This document shows positions 48,601-56,458 of a DNA stretch of 64,000 bases, in pieces. The position numbers were made by a program, and so were the translations under genes. The first letter of the stretch is position 1; each line of letters starts with the position of its first letter. A model generated the notes under the pieces. The model saw only the letters and a list, made by a program, of their open reading frames with translations. It was not told the DNA's origin and searched no databases. Source of the stretch: Prostheceraeus crozeri (taxonomy: Eukaryota; Platyhelminthes; Polycladida; Euryleptidae). Location of the stretch: contig CAJQUW010008939.1 of assembly GCA_907163375.1 (NCBI GenBank), positions 1 through 64,000 on the forward strand. Direction: 5' to 3'.

Positions 48601-51600
48601 GAGATCTCCCTTGCGTAAACCCCTTGTGCTTGCTTTCGCCTGCCTTGACCCTGAAATCATGGCTTTGAAACACCTACAAAAGATTCAATTTTTCGAAATT
48701 GCTCTCCAACATAGAGCTGAAATGGATCGATGGAGTTGAAGCAGATAGTATTCATACTCAATACGAAACGTTTCGTTATCGAAGAACTGTTATCCAACAG
48801 CTTCAACGATTCAACAAAAGTGATGATCGACTCGATGTGTGTTTGCGTTTTTAATGAAATTGTGCGACGAAGAGAAAGCAAGTAACACGTCGGATTTGCG
48901 GAAGGTCATGAAAATCATATTATATCTCAATAATGGACAAGCACAATTGAACATGAATTGCACATTGAACATGCACAATGACAATGATAATTGCAATTAT
49001 AATGACAATTGTCTTCCCTTAACCAAAGATTTGCAATTTGCTAAGGTTGGATATTGTTACATAGCCTTCTTTATTAATTTGTTTCGAATTAAATTAGAGA
49101 ATTAAATTAGCTGCAACCTCATCACGTGTGTCATAATCAATTGCAGAAAGTGATCGAACGAAATCGTCTTGTGTGTAATTGTGTGTATCTCAAGAATTAA
49201 AACCCAAATTTATGATAAAATGAATGATGAATGATGATAACTTTATTAGACGTTCAAGGGCGGTATATGTGTCACTACCAGGGCTGCGGAAGCGATTGAT
49301 TTTTATTCGCTTACGCTTCTAATTATTGGAGACCGGACATGGGCTACACACCTCCCTATTTCGAGCCCCTTTTTTCTTTATTTTCCACTTTTTTACGAGT
49401 TGTAGGTTCTGACCAGTGTTCGTAGTCCGGCCCGAATTCGGGCCCAGCCCGAAAATGGCCCGAATGCCCGAAAAAATGGACTCGGCCCGAAAATTCTGGT
49501 CGTCGCGGCCCGAAAATTCTAATCGTCACGGCCCAAACATTGTTAACAGTTACACATCAATTCTCTTTATTCAATTCCTTCTCACGATGTTGCCTAACAG
49601 AAAATCTGATGACGTTTCACGTAGTAATTCTTAATTTCTTGAAGGAACAAGTTGTTTCTAAAATTTTCGTCACCGCTACGCTACCCTACCGGTACTGATT
49701 AATGTACATATCTTCCGAGTTTCTTAAGTGGCGGAAAATCGAAAAATGCCCATAATACAAATTTTTCATTCTTCACTGATTCCTTGTATGTTATTACCAT
49801 TGATACATGTGCATGTATATACATACATTTCTCACTGCATCTATAATTAATTGTGATTACAACATTTTGAGTTTAGAGTTCGGAAAGAATGCGGTTTGGT
49901 GGATTTTTGCTTAGCACTATTCAATGGCTTTCAATGATAGAATCAGAGGAAGTGTGTGGTTTTCGTCGATATTTATGGAGTCTCGCTGATAGTGTTCATA
50001 ACTGGATCTGGAATGATCTAATTCCTTCAGTATGTCTTGATAGATCAATTTCGAATCGAGGAAAAATTCGATACAATAACAATGATATCTTTCCTTTGGA
50101 TATAAGGGATTCTTCTTTATTTCTACCAGACTGTTTTGTTCTTTGTTGTCGAAGATGATGTACTTACATCCTAACGATTCCATCATTTAAAGATTTCTCT
50201 TTACGTTTAATGGTTGTCAAATTGAAATGATTTGCAGAAAATAGAAACGTCTTCCCAAATCAGAATAATTATTTTTTAAAAAAACCTTGAAGTTTTTTTT
50301 AAAAAATAATTATTCTGATTTGGAAAGACGTTTTTATTTTCTGCAAATCATTCACTGAAGTATCGTCGAACGATCTGTCTTTCGAGCTGTTATTTACCAT
50401 TTTGTCATTTTGGAGGTTCTACATAATTATCAACTTGATCTTCAAAAATGTGTATCCGTTATGTCGGATAATTGTAATACTGAGGGGGACGAAAAGCTGT
50501 GTTATCGTCCGCTTGAAAGAGTTCTTATCCAACATCATCGACGTAGGCGGTTGTTCATTACATCGCTTACACAATGTGTCCAAGCATGCCTGCAAGTCCT
50601 CTCATTTGGGGGAAAAAATTGAAGAACTTGTTCGGAATATTTACTGTCAATTTAAGTATTCTACTACACAACGGGAGAAGTTGCTGTTAGCATCAAAGAT
50701 GCTGGAAATAAAAAAGATGTTACCTCTTAGATTCGTAGAGACCCGCTGGCTCCAAATGCTACCAGTCGTCGAACGAGTGATCAGTCTTTTTGAAGCGTTG
50801 CGTAAGCATTTTACCGAATCAAAGACAACTGGTGCAGACTTCAACCGAATTGCGAACGAGCTTCAAGACCCAAAGACAGAATGCTTTTTAAAGTTTTTAG
50901 CGGAAGTTCTGAAGCCCCTCCAAAGTTTTGAAAAAATGTTTCAGAAGAATGGCACGCAAATCCATAACTTATACCCTCAATTGAAGCACGTCATGAAGCA
51001 GTGGTTGCTTCGATTCATTCAGCCAGATAAAGTCCCGAAGAAAATGTGGGAAATCGACGTCATGAATCAGTCTATTTGGCTGTCGCCTTATCGGATAAGC
51101 ATTGGTGAACCTGCCAGACGACTCTTTGTAACTCTCTCTGTTGAAGATCAAACAATTGTGCTGCGTTCAATGAAAGCATTTTTTCAAGCTGGAACATCCA
51201 AGTTGATTCAGTATCTCCCTTTTGAAAACAGATTACTCCAATCATGCCAAATACTCGATCTTTCAAACCAATCAAATGGAAAGTACTTTAAATGGATAAA
51301 GCATCTAGCCAAACAACTACCAAATGTTATTGAAAGTTCTGATGTTGGCACTTTAGAAGTTGAAATCCGTATGCACCAAGAAAATTGCAAAAATCTCGCG
51401 ACTACCACATTTGTTTTGGATTTCTGGGAATCAGTGCGTCAACGTCAAAGCAGCCCTTTACTTTTGAAGATAGTGATGGCCGTTATGGTGCTTCCCCATG
51501 GTAATGCCGAGGTTGAGCGAATATTTTCAAACCTTAGTGATATAATCACCAGAAAAAGAAATCTCCTGGACCCCAAGACAGTTAGAGCATTGACAGTAAC

Positions 51601-54600
51601 TCACTCGTGTCTACGAGTGAAAAATTGGACTGCCGCAACATTGCCGCCATCTAAGCATTTGAAGGATTTGTGTTTTCAAGCACACGCAACTTACAAAAGA
51701 AAATTACAAGAAGAAAAGAATGCCCTCGCAGCAGAAGAAAGAAAGCAATTAGAAAAGGAATTATTTGAACAAGTTGCGACAGAGAAGAAAACCAACAAAA
51801 AATTCATAACATTGGAGGAGAATCTAAAACAAAAAGAAAAAAGTTATTGAAGCCAAGGAAAAAGAGTGTGATGCACGCGTGAAACTTATGCGAGAGTTAC
51901 AGCAGAAGGTATAGCAAGATGAAGAGGAACTGAGTAACTTTAAGAGGCAGCAATGCAAGTTAAAAGAGCAACAAGAAAAGGTGTCAATGGAAGCTACAGA
52001 ATCTGTGCTCAAAAGAAAAGCGCTGGAATTTTCATTTTGCAAGGTATCGTTAGAGAAAAAACGCCAGAAAAATTAGTTCCTTTACCGTTGTGAATCGATA
52101 ATGAAATCTTTCCTAATCTTTCACAAATAGAAATCATGAGCCAAGTGGCTGATCTTTTTTTATATTTTGAAAATATCAGCAGCTTGTTTTGATATGCTAT
52201 TTGGCTTAATTTTTATATAGGTTGGACACTATTGAATTATGATGCTTAAAGAAGAATGATTATAAGATACACGTAATGAAATCGTCCTCCATTGGTGGTT
52301 ATCGGTCACATGTATTTCTCCCGAATATGATAAGACGCTGATAATTGAAGACTCTCTGGGTATTGTTTAACAATTATTTGTTTTGAAGATTGTTTTTGGT
52401 AAAATATTTAAATAATTACTTTGTCCCTTTCTTCTTCACTCACATGTATATACTCGTAAAATGAGAACCATTATGTACTGTAAAGTAATAAATGTATGAA
52501 CGCACATAACCGAAAGTCTATAGGCCTATGTACGCGTGCATTAAAGCATATCTAAAAGAAATGGCCGTGGCCCGAAAATTCTGAGCTGACGGACTGCGAA
52601 CACTGGTCTGACGTTAACACTTCCCAGTCTCCAAGAAATTTCTGTCACCCTAGCTGACTTGTATGCGTTTTTTTTTTTACTTGCCAAAAGTCAAATATTT
52701 TTCAAATTTGCGGAAAATTTTGACCTTTGAGAAATTGTGAAATAAAAACGTCATACTTTCCCAACACGTGTGTAGTAAAAAAATATTAAACGACCAGGAG
52801 AGTATTTGAGAATGCTACAATGAAATTGCCTCAAGATACACCAATCTGCATTGTGTAAAGTTGACATTGATAAGATGAAACAGAGGTTTCTGATTTCGAG
52901 TGCCAGTATTCTGAGATAATACACCTTCGTTTTCATCATAATGAGAAAATTAGAAGTAACTACATTTAGCAATACAAATGCCAATTTGTAATTAGGTGTA
53001 ATAGGGTAAGCACTAAATACGACAACTATTACTTAACTCATATCAAGACTTAAGGTCAAAAGTCAGAAGTGCCGCGCCTCGCCCTGACACTCGAATTGCG
53101 TCAGTCATTGGTATCATGATAATTCCGGAAGCGGAAGCGATCGTCGGGCATTCGCTTCCGCTTTTATCACAATCAAAGGGAAAGAAATTTGAAACTCGTA
53201 ATTGTGTATATTATTCATGTTGTAACATATTCTTCGAAAGCATTACATATATAGGTTGATTGAGATAGGTACACGTTCATTTTTCAGTTGCATGTAAATT
53301 GTAATATTGTTTTGTGTTGTATTTAGTGCTATGCACATTTTTGATGATTTTGGCGGCAGAGAATGAATCATTTAGTAATGAAACTAGTCATTTGTTTTAC
53401 ATGTTTCATACATGCTCTTTTGCGTAAACCTGTTTTAGAAGATTTTATTTTGAATAAAATTGTTTGCATAATATAAAATTCATTCACACTGAATTGTACA
53501 TGTGTAACAACTTAAACCGGTTACAAGGATTAAATACTAACATCGATGCTTTTTTGGGACTATTTCACAGTTCCATAGTTCTATTGAGTAGAATTCTCAA
53601 AATTTAGGACTGGATTTCTTTTGATAAAACCTGGAAAAATCAGGGAAATTCATCCAGGCATTCCGTTCGACACCCTGATATAGTTAAGCATATTTTAGCC
53701 AATTTAACGACGATCGGTGGTAGTTTTACAAATCTAGCGGATGAGTAGCATGGGCGTGAGTAAGCATTATTGATTGTGACTAAATCAGTAGGCCTATCCT
53801 AATCGTAACCATACGTGTAAAACCCTTAAGGCTAGGTGAACGCAAAGGTTCAATGCACCATATAATGGAATTTTGTGTCAATGTTAGATGCTCATTGACA
53901 GTGACGAGCTAAACAAGATCACAAACCATAACCTCAATGCTAGACAATTCTAGTCAATATTTCTCAATTACAAGACCAAATGCCCGAAGACCGATTGAAA
54001 CAGAAGGTTAACAGAAAAATGATGATAAATTAGGATAGCCTCTTGAAAGAAAATACTCATCCGAATTTTTATTTTATCAGACGATGCACACATACACACC
54101 TGTGCTAACCAGTCACAAGAAATCGCAAATTGCGAAGGACGTCGACTCGTGCATTGGAGTGTCCTCCCTTTGAATCCTTGATCTTCGAAGTCAGTAGCGG
54201 ATATTCTGAAAAATTTCTATTCGTCACGTATCATGAGCCTTCTTCTGCATAAGCACATTACAAGCTCTAAATAGATTTATTTTCTCTACATAATCCATTC
54301 ACGAGCCCACATTCGCCGTTTGGCGTTTGCGCACTCTTTTCTTCGTTAAAATATGTGCTGTAATTGCTACAGCTATTAAGTGTCGAGTGTAAACTGTCCT
54401 GCAAGTTTCACGCAATATTCTGACTCATCAATCATGGATCGATGAGGTTAGTCTTGTTGCCTACTCCACAACTGCCATGCTGTGTGTAGCTTAATCAGAG
54501 CCTACTCGCATATGTACTCGTACATGTGGAGAATTTGCACTTAAGTAGAATATTTGAATACAAGTGAGCTGTAATTAACGTTCTGATGATACTCACCCAC

Positions 54601-55265
54601 TTCCTACGGGAATCAGTGTATTCGAACGAATGAATGGAATTTTTCTCATTTTTGATGAACGATGAGAGCGAACGAACGGGGCTGAGCAAATTCAAGAACT
54701 GAACGAACGAAAAATGCAAGTGAACGAGCGAACGGTGTATTAGAAAGCTTTAAACTGATTTTCGTGTTAATCAGATTGTTGAACACGTACGTAGTCGCGG
54801 CACGACGCGCATAAGTCTTACACATCTCTCGCTCGTACGAATTCGGCGCAGTCACCCATATATAGGCCTACTGTACTTGTACGAATTTTTTTCGACTGTT
54901 ATCCGGCAATCATCTTTAGGTGGAAAAATAACTCCAATTTGGTTATTGCTTTCTACGTACATATTTTTCGTTCTATGCATCCCATTTTTGTTTGTTTTTT
55001 TATATTTTTTGCAGCTGGTGCTGGCCAAGTTTACTATCAAGGTCTCTGTATGAAGGCTGTGAACCAATCCATTGGCCGTGCAATTCGACACAGGAATGAC
55101 TATGCGGCTGTATTTCTCTTTGACCAAAGATATCACTCGTCAAGTATTATTCAACAGCTTCCCGGTTGGATGCGACCTTCATTACGACTAGAGTCTTCTT
55201 TTTCATGTGCGAAACAAGCTGTTGCCAAATTCTTGAATGAAATGAAAGCAATGGAAAATAAATGA
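27412..55265 (+). CDS. DDX11: ATP-dependent DNA helicase DDX11/ChlR1, C-terminal six exons (partial)
   Basis: Six exons join in frame with GT-AG introns: 27412-27620, 32877-33215, 37622-37875, 39214-39492, 43841-44194 and 55015-55265. They give about 561 residues, against roughly 900-970 for the whole human protein. DDX11 is a superfamily 2 Fe-S helicase (XPD/FANCJ group) that unwinds forked DNA and G-quadruplexes and supports sister-chromatid cohesion in the nucleus. Visible motifs are CPYY (last Fe-S cysteine), VDEAHNL (motif II), VAGGTMQPVSEF (motif III region), [16 protein letters not shown] (motif V) and QSIGRAIRH (motif VI). The N-terminal exons with motif I are not seen. Introns of 5.3, 4.4, 1.3, 4.3 and 10.8 kb all contain mobile DNA, yet exon frames and splice sites look intact. 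Confidence 0.92.
27621..28030 (+). other. Start of DDX11 intron, nothing recognised
   Basis: Intronic AT-rich DNA. The open frame at 27628-27903 has no family match and is taken as chance. Confidence 0.4.
28065..28106 (-). ncRNA. Hammerhead ribozyme, second complete core
   Basis: On the minus strand the order is CCACGA, CTGATGA, GGCC, CAACA loop, GGCC, GAAA, C-AT-G, TC, TCGTGG. It is identical to the copy at 21928-21969 in every core and stem base and differs only in the stem II loop. Two diverged copies keeping all paired and catalytic bases argue for selection on the fold while the elements were active. Confidence 0.78.
28318..28686 (-). pseudogene. GIY-YIG endonuclease domain of a Penelope-like element (fragment)
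   Basis: The 122-residue frame contains ARVVYKFPCDCGCSYVGRT followed by QRALSARVTEH. This fits the Penelope-type GIY-YIG fold (VY for GIY, YVG for YIG, then Arg) with its Cys/His finger (C..C, later H). The frame is open but starts at the truncation point and lacks a reverse transcriptase. Confidence 0.75.
28899..30983 (+). mobile_element. hAT-type transposon with decayed transposase, in a DDX11 intron
   Basis: The ends are CAGGGTTCCACGCCTTGAAA at 28899 and, inverted, TTCTGTGGACACCCTG ending at 30983. Inside both ends are AACCGGGAAAAACC-type repeats. No clean 8-bp target duplication is seen. A transposase C-terminal half lies at about 28985-29911. A hairpin GAGACCC...GGGTCTC occurs near 30515. 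The ends resemble those of the outer element at 48123-53677. Confidence 0.7.
28985..29911 (+). pseudogene. hAT transposase, C-terminal half with coiled-coil tail
   Basis: The frame includes LLTLSHGQATVERGFSVNKE, which fits the hAT C-terminal dimerisation domain, followed by RHGLIARRTIKDHM and a long charged heptad-like tail to 29911. An in-frame TAG at 29393-29395 separates it from the preceding 130 residues. The N-terminal half is not recognised. Confidence 0.7.
31018..31332. mobile_element. Foldback element with about 120-bp arms
   Basis: The left arm (about 31018-31136) and the right arm (about 31212-31332) are inverse copies at roughly 90 percent identity by eye. They share CTCCTGCATCTGCAGAG and CAGCAATAGTGTGAAT. 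The loop is about 75 bp. It would make a long hairpin in the DDX11 pre-mRNA. No coding, no clear target duplication. Confidence 0.75.
31333..32201. other. Intronic stretch, nothing recognised
   Basis: AT-rich with a short frame (31409-31678) of no known family. It may be remains of the Penelope-like copy that follows. Confidence 0.3.
32202..32708 (+). pseudogene. Second Penelope-like GIY-YIG endonuclease remnant
   Basis: The frame contains YGVYFFTCKLCDRFCIGQ and then RPFYIRYYDH, matching GIY (GVY), YIG (CIG here) and the downstream Arg/His positions of Penelope-type endonucleases. An in-frame TGA at 32571-32573 is followed by IEKLRPNINRRHE, the usual C-terminus of the family. This lineage differs from the copy at 28318-28686. 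Confidence 0.7.
32877..33215 (+). CDS. DDX11: DDX11 exon: arch-type insert between helicase motifs
   Basis: The acceptor TTTTTCAG ends at 32876 and the donor GTAATT begins at 33216. It encodes the helical segment after the DEAH box, YDRLTAAINQLDHYMKKH through LNSFLYQTQTESINFHPLVS. The last part matches the human segment containing LFQSQIDNINL. The frame joins the next exon through a Lys codon. Confidence 0.88.
33216..33805. other. Intronic stretch, nothing recognised
   Basis: AT-rich DDX11 intron DNA with no gene or repeat I can support. Confidence 0.4.
33806..34045. repeat. Small relative of the CATACTATG foldback element
   Basis: It begins ACCCGCACAAATAAATGG followed by GTATGAATCATACTATG, matching the left end of the large element at 40588 (ACCCGTACAGAAAAAATTGG then the same 17 bases). 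Several CATAC and GTATG motifs follow. The right end is uncertain, near a TTCTGTGC. Confidence 0.5.
35410..35440 (-). ncRNA. Hammerhead-like core, decayed
   Basis: The minus strand reads CTGATGA, TGG-rich spacer, CTGAT, GAAAC (35434-35410). The heptamer and GAAA are intact. Stem I and stem III pairing are not convincing. It resembles the motif at 9018-9055 and is probably another Penelope/SINE tail. Confidence 0.3.
35801..36838 (-). mobile_element. 5'-truncated LINE inserted in the hAT element
   Basis: Flanked by a perfect 12-bp target duplication, TAGCCTATATAC, at 35789-35800 and 36839-36850. The minus strand carries the end of a reverse-transcriptase ORF and a purine-rich AAAGTAAAAGTAA tail. 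A short ATCTTTCGTAGC repeat at the truncated 5' end (near 36810-36838) fits target-primed reverse transcription. Confidence 0.9.
35807..36793 (-). pseudogene. LINE reverse-transcriptase C-terminal part with zinc finger
   Basis: It opens at the catalytic YADDLVL motif. It continues through a Cys/His finger (CGVCGRGVG... then CxxCxxWCHKRC), ERAVQARITSAWRKW, a C-terminal RLRWFGHVKR block and a RPRGRPRRSW block. One in-frame stop (TAA, 36187-36185) divides an otherwise single frame. Non-LTR clade uncertain. Confidence 0.85.
37622..37875 (+). CDS. DDX11: DDX11 exon: linker before motif III
   Basis: The acceptor TTTCAG ends at 37621 and the donor GTAAGA begins at 37876. It encodes EAQKLQLKNFLNAV through VQSFFVAITEDNGDG and LHFMPLNPANHFH. 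These match the human ...IQGFLAALTTANQDG and FLLLNPAVHF blocks. Confidence 0.9.
37876..39213. other. DDX11 intron with one decayed Penelope-type tail
   Basis: Mostly unrecognised. At 38600-38645 the minus strand has a decayed hammerhead-like tail. The rest shows no gene or element. Confidence 0.4.
38600..38645 (-). ncRNA. Decayed hammerhead-like motif
   Basis: The minus strand shows CACACCT, CAACTAA, GACTGGTGGTC (a hairpin in the stem II place), GAAAC, GTT, TGTGAC. The outer CACA/TGTG pairing and GAAAC survive. The CTGATGA core is lost. Similar tails are frequent in Penelope-like elements. Confidence 0.3.
39214..39492 (+). CDS. DDX11: DDX11 exon: motif III region
   Basis: The acceptor TATTTTAG ends at 39213 and the donor GTAAGT begins at 39493. 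It encodes RSVIVAGGTMQPVSEF, the XPD-family motif III region, then FSCGHVISSQQL and ends IAQLIPG. Its last Gly codon is completed by the next exon. Confidence 0.93.
39493..40587. other. DDX11 intron, nothing recognised
   Basis: AT-rich intron DNA without a supported gene or repeat. An open frame runs past the splice donor to 39812 and is not coding. Confidence 0.4.
40588..43405. mobile_element. Foldback transposon built of CATACTATG palindromes, in a DDX11 intron
   Basis: The ends are CTACCCGTACAGAAAAAAT (about 40588) and the inverse TTATTTCTGTACGGGTAG (to about 43405). The first 590 bp and the last 220 bp are arrays of CATACTATG, GTATGAAACATAGTATGAA and CATAGTATGAATCATAC, many of them palindromic. 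The middle (41.2-43.2 kb) is AT-rich and has no recognisable transposase. The target duplication may be a 2-3 bp ATA/TA. Superfamily unknown. Confidence 0.8.
43406..43840. other. DDX11 intron end, nothing recognised
   Basis: Intron sequence leading to the acceptor CTTTGCAG at 43833-43840. No element recognised. Confidence 0.4.
43841..44194 (+). CDS. DDX11: DDX11 exon: helicase motifs IV and V
   Basis: The acceptor TCTTTGCAG ends at 43840 and the donor GTAGTA begins at 44195. It encodes GGMVIFLPSYDYLSKTLAHW (motif IV side) and [20 protein letters not shown] (motif V), then EKMRYLDVNC. The split Ala codon joins the last exon after a 10.8-kb intron. Confidence 0.95.
44195..44705. other. Start of the largest DDX11 intron, nothing recognised
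   Basis: A 95-codon open frame (44374-44661) matches no family. No terminal repeats are seen before the mariner-like end at about 44707. Confidence 0.35.
44995..45557 (-). pseudogene. Tc1/mariner-superfamily transposase fragments
   Basis: Minus-strand frames contain DRRLEFCQWISEQ, IVFSDEAEFHVNG (catalytic Asp region), then after frame changes QQDGTP and a PDVTVCDFFL-like end. The order and spacing fit a mariner-type DDE domain. Several frameshifts make it dead. Confidence 0.7.
45759..46225 (+). repeat. Twin-hairpin repeat, copy B
   Basis: Closely similar to copy A (26790-27239), with one extra TTTTATATATAT-type insertion near 45838. The first hairpin (GACGGCCTTAAT/ATTAAGGCCGTC) is kept. The second arm pair is slightly shortened on its right side. 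The GC-rich turn between the second pair of arms reads in the opposite sense to copy A. Confidence 0.75.
46226..46964. other. Intronic stretch, nothing recognised
   Basis: It lies between repeat B and a hAT copy. Opposing open frames near 46205-46533 and 46666-46932 match nothing known. Confidence 0.3.
46965..47624 (+). mobile_element. Non-autonomous hAT-like element, family 'GATGCGGAGTC', copy 1
   Basis: The ends are CAGGGATGCGGAGTC and its inverse GACTCCGCATCCCTG. An inner hairpin (AAGGATTGTC/GACAATCCTT) lies near 47368-47409. A roughly 180-bp block (about 47150-47329) is nearly identical to the inverted copy at 56162-56340. No clean target duplication is seen. Confidence 0.75.
47839..48122. 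other. Intronic spacer, nothing recognised
   Basis: AT-rich DNA between two elements. Confidence 0.35.
50226..50353. repeat. Long near-perfect hairpin
   Basis: Arms of about 60 bases (50226-50287 and 50293-50353) are inverse copies with two or three differences. They run from AATGATTTGCAGAAAATA to ATTATTTTTTAAAAAAA around a short CTTGAAG loop. It sits about 50 bp before the large transposase frame. Confidence 0.9.
50402..51850 (+). pseudogene. hAT transposase (482-codon open part)
   Basis: It shows FVETRWLQMLPVVERV (region around the hAT insertion domain), MAVMVLPHGNAEVERIFSNL and KRNLLDPKTVRALTV (C-terminal dimerisation domain), and a coiled-coil tail. The listed start is not native. Sequence matching the preceding segment (CVSVMSDNCNT) is in another frame at about 50450-50490, so a frame change lies near 50490. 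A second change in an A-run near 51840 cuts the coiled coil, which goes on to about 52075 in another frame. The best-preserved transposase in the window, but not functional. Confidence 0.8.
53678..55014. other. End of the last DDX11 intron, nothing recognised
   Basis: AT-rich. GAACGAACGA-type short repeats occur near 54640-54740. The intron ends in a T-rich tract and GCAG at 55011-55014. Confidence 0.35.
55015..55265 (+). CDS. DDX11: DDX11 last exon: helicase motif VI and C-terminus
   Basis: The acceptor TTTTTTGCAG ends at 55014. It encodes LCMKAVNQSIGRAIRHRND (motif VI, QxxGRxxR with the arginine finger), LFDQRY and LPGWMRPSLRLESSF. The stop TGA is at 55263-55265. An AATAAA overlaps the stop and is unlikely to be the used poly(A) signal. 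Confidence 0.95.
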
Positions 55266-55913
55266 TATTTATACTATCGCTGTTTTTTTTTATAGAAGAA
55301 TATCTGAAATGTACTACATTACAATTGGTGGTGTAGGTGTTTTATTCTTGCAGGTATGCAGCATTAAGGCACTTATCTTTGACACCTGAATATCTGCTTC
55401 AATCATATCTTAAAAATTGCACTAGTTGCATAATTGGCTAGGCATGTTCGCAATTCACTTACATGCGACGCGCTGTAAAAGCGAAAAATAAGACCTGTGG
55501 GATTCTTATATTATCTGACAGCAGGACACGCGCTATGCATGACTTCAACGATTCGAATTCTTAAAACAACATTATACTGATGGAATTTCAGAGTTGCTTA
55601 AATGTTGAGACTAAGATCATTCCCTGAATTTGACGTCTTCTGATTGACCATTCCATTAAATGAGTCGAAATCAGAAAATCTGATAGACCTAATTGAAGTG
55701 TAGCACCACAAGGCAATATCGATAAAATTTTCCCGTTTTATGTTCACACATGGATTTGTTAAAACGGAAGTAATTATGCGGAAGCTTGTCGTGACGTCTC
55801 TAGTGCAAACGATCGGCAATTTTATAGGCATTGAATCATTCACAATGCCTTCATTAATTGGAGCTCTTTTCATTGCACGACCTTGTCGTAGTCTATCGAT
55901 CGATCAGTTGCTA
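55266..55913. other. DDX11 3' flank, nothing recognised
   Basis: AT-rich DNA that probably includes the DDX11 3' UTR. No element seen before 55914. Confidence 0.35.
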
Positions 55914-56458
55914 GCAGGGATGCGGAGTCCGGCCTGTAGACCCTAAATATAATATAAGCAAATTATTTATCCTCGTGCATAGCGTCACTGTCTTGATGTC
56001 AACTTTCTCTGTCAAACAAAAGTACAGAGACACTGCTGCATGCAAAGCTTGCAATAGTTGAGGGAATGAACCGTGATAATGAAGAAGGATTGTCGTCTCA
56101 CTCGGTGATTTAGTAGAGAAGACAATCCTTCCTAGCCTCGATCACACATACGCACCGAATGTCACATCGGAGACAAAAGTAAAGCCTTAATTTGTTTGAG
56201 AACATTACCTCTTACCCTAATGACAATCGTGTGTGATGGCACCTCCAAAGCGCATATTAAACTCGAAAGTGTACTCACATTTTTTGGAGAAGGGGAATTT
56301 CCTGCCCAGTAGAAACTGGAGAGAAACCGTGTGAAGCACACATCAACAACATGGGAGGAGCCGAGTCGCATGCATCCAACTTGAAGCAATATTTGATAAA
56401 CGTTCATCGAAAATGATTGATATTTGATACAGCGATGATAGCTAAAGATAGGTTCAGG

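Larger units (their letters stand above)
49414..52605 (+). mobile_element. Inner hAT transposon with transposase
   Basis: The ends are CAGTGTTCGTAGTCCGGCCC and the inverse GGACTGCGAACACTG. Flanks GTTCTGAC and GTCTGAC form a near-perfect target duplication. CCCGAAAATTCT repeats lie inside both ends. It contains a 63-bp-arm hairpin and a transposase frame, and is the innermost of up to three nested elements in the last DDX11 intron. Confidence 0.85.
49279..53165. mobile_element. Possible middle hAT element (GGAAGCG ends)
   Basis: The left end reads CAGGGCTGCGGAAGCGATTG at 49279. Near 53125-53165 GGAAGCGGAAGCGATCG and TTCGCTTCCGC appear, a partial inverse. The final CAGCCCTG is missing on the right, so the boundary and completeness are uncertain. 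Confidence 0.4.
48123..53677. mobile_element. Outer hAT-like element holding nested elements
   Basis: The ends are TAGGGTGTCGAACG at 48123 and the inverse CGTTCGACACCCTG ending at 53677. No matching 8-bp duplication is visible. The left part (48345-48840) has broken coding-like sequence, including SPLRKPLVLAFACLDPEIM. It parallels TPLDNRLVKHIKFLNPEVL in the element at 28899-30983, so the two may be one family. Confidence 0.65.

Noticed and set aside
53678-53691. 8-bp target duplication for the outer hAT-like element
   Set aside because: The flanks ACAGTATA and ATATAGTT do not match well enough to be claimed as a duplication.
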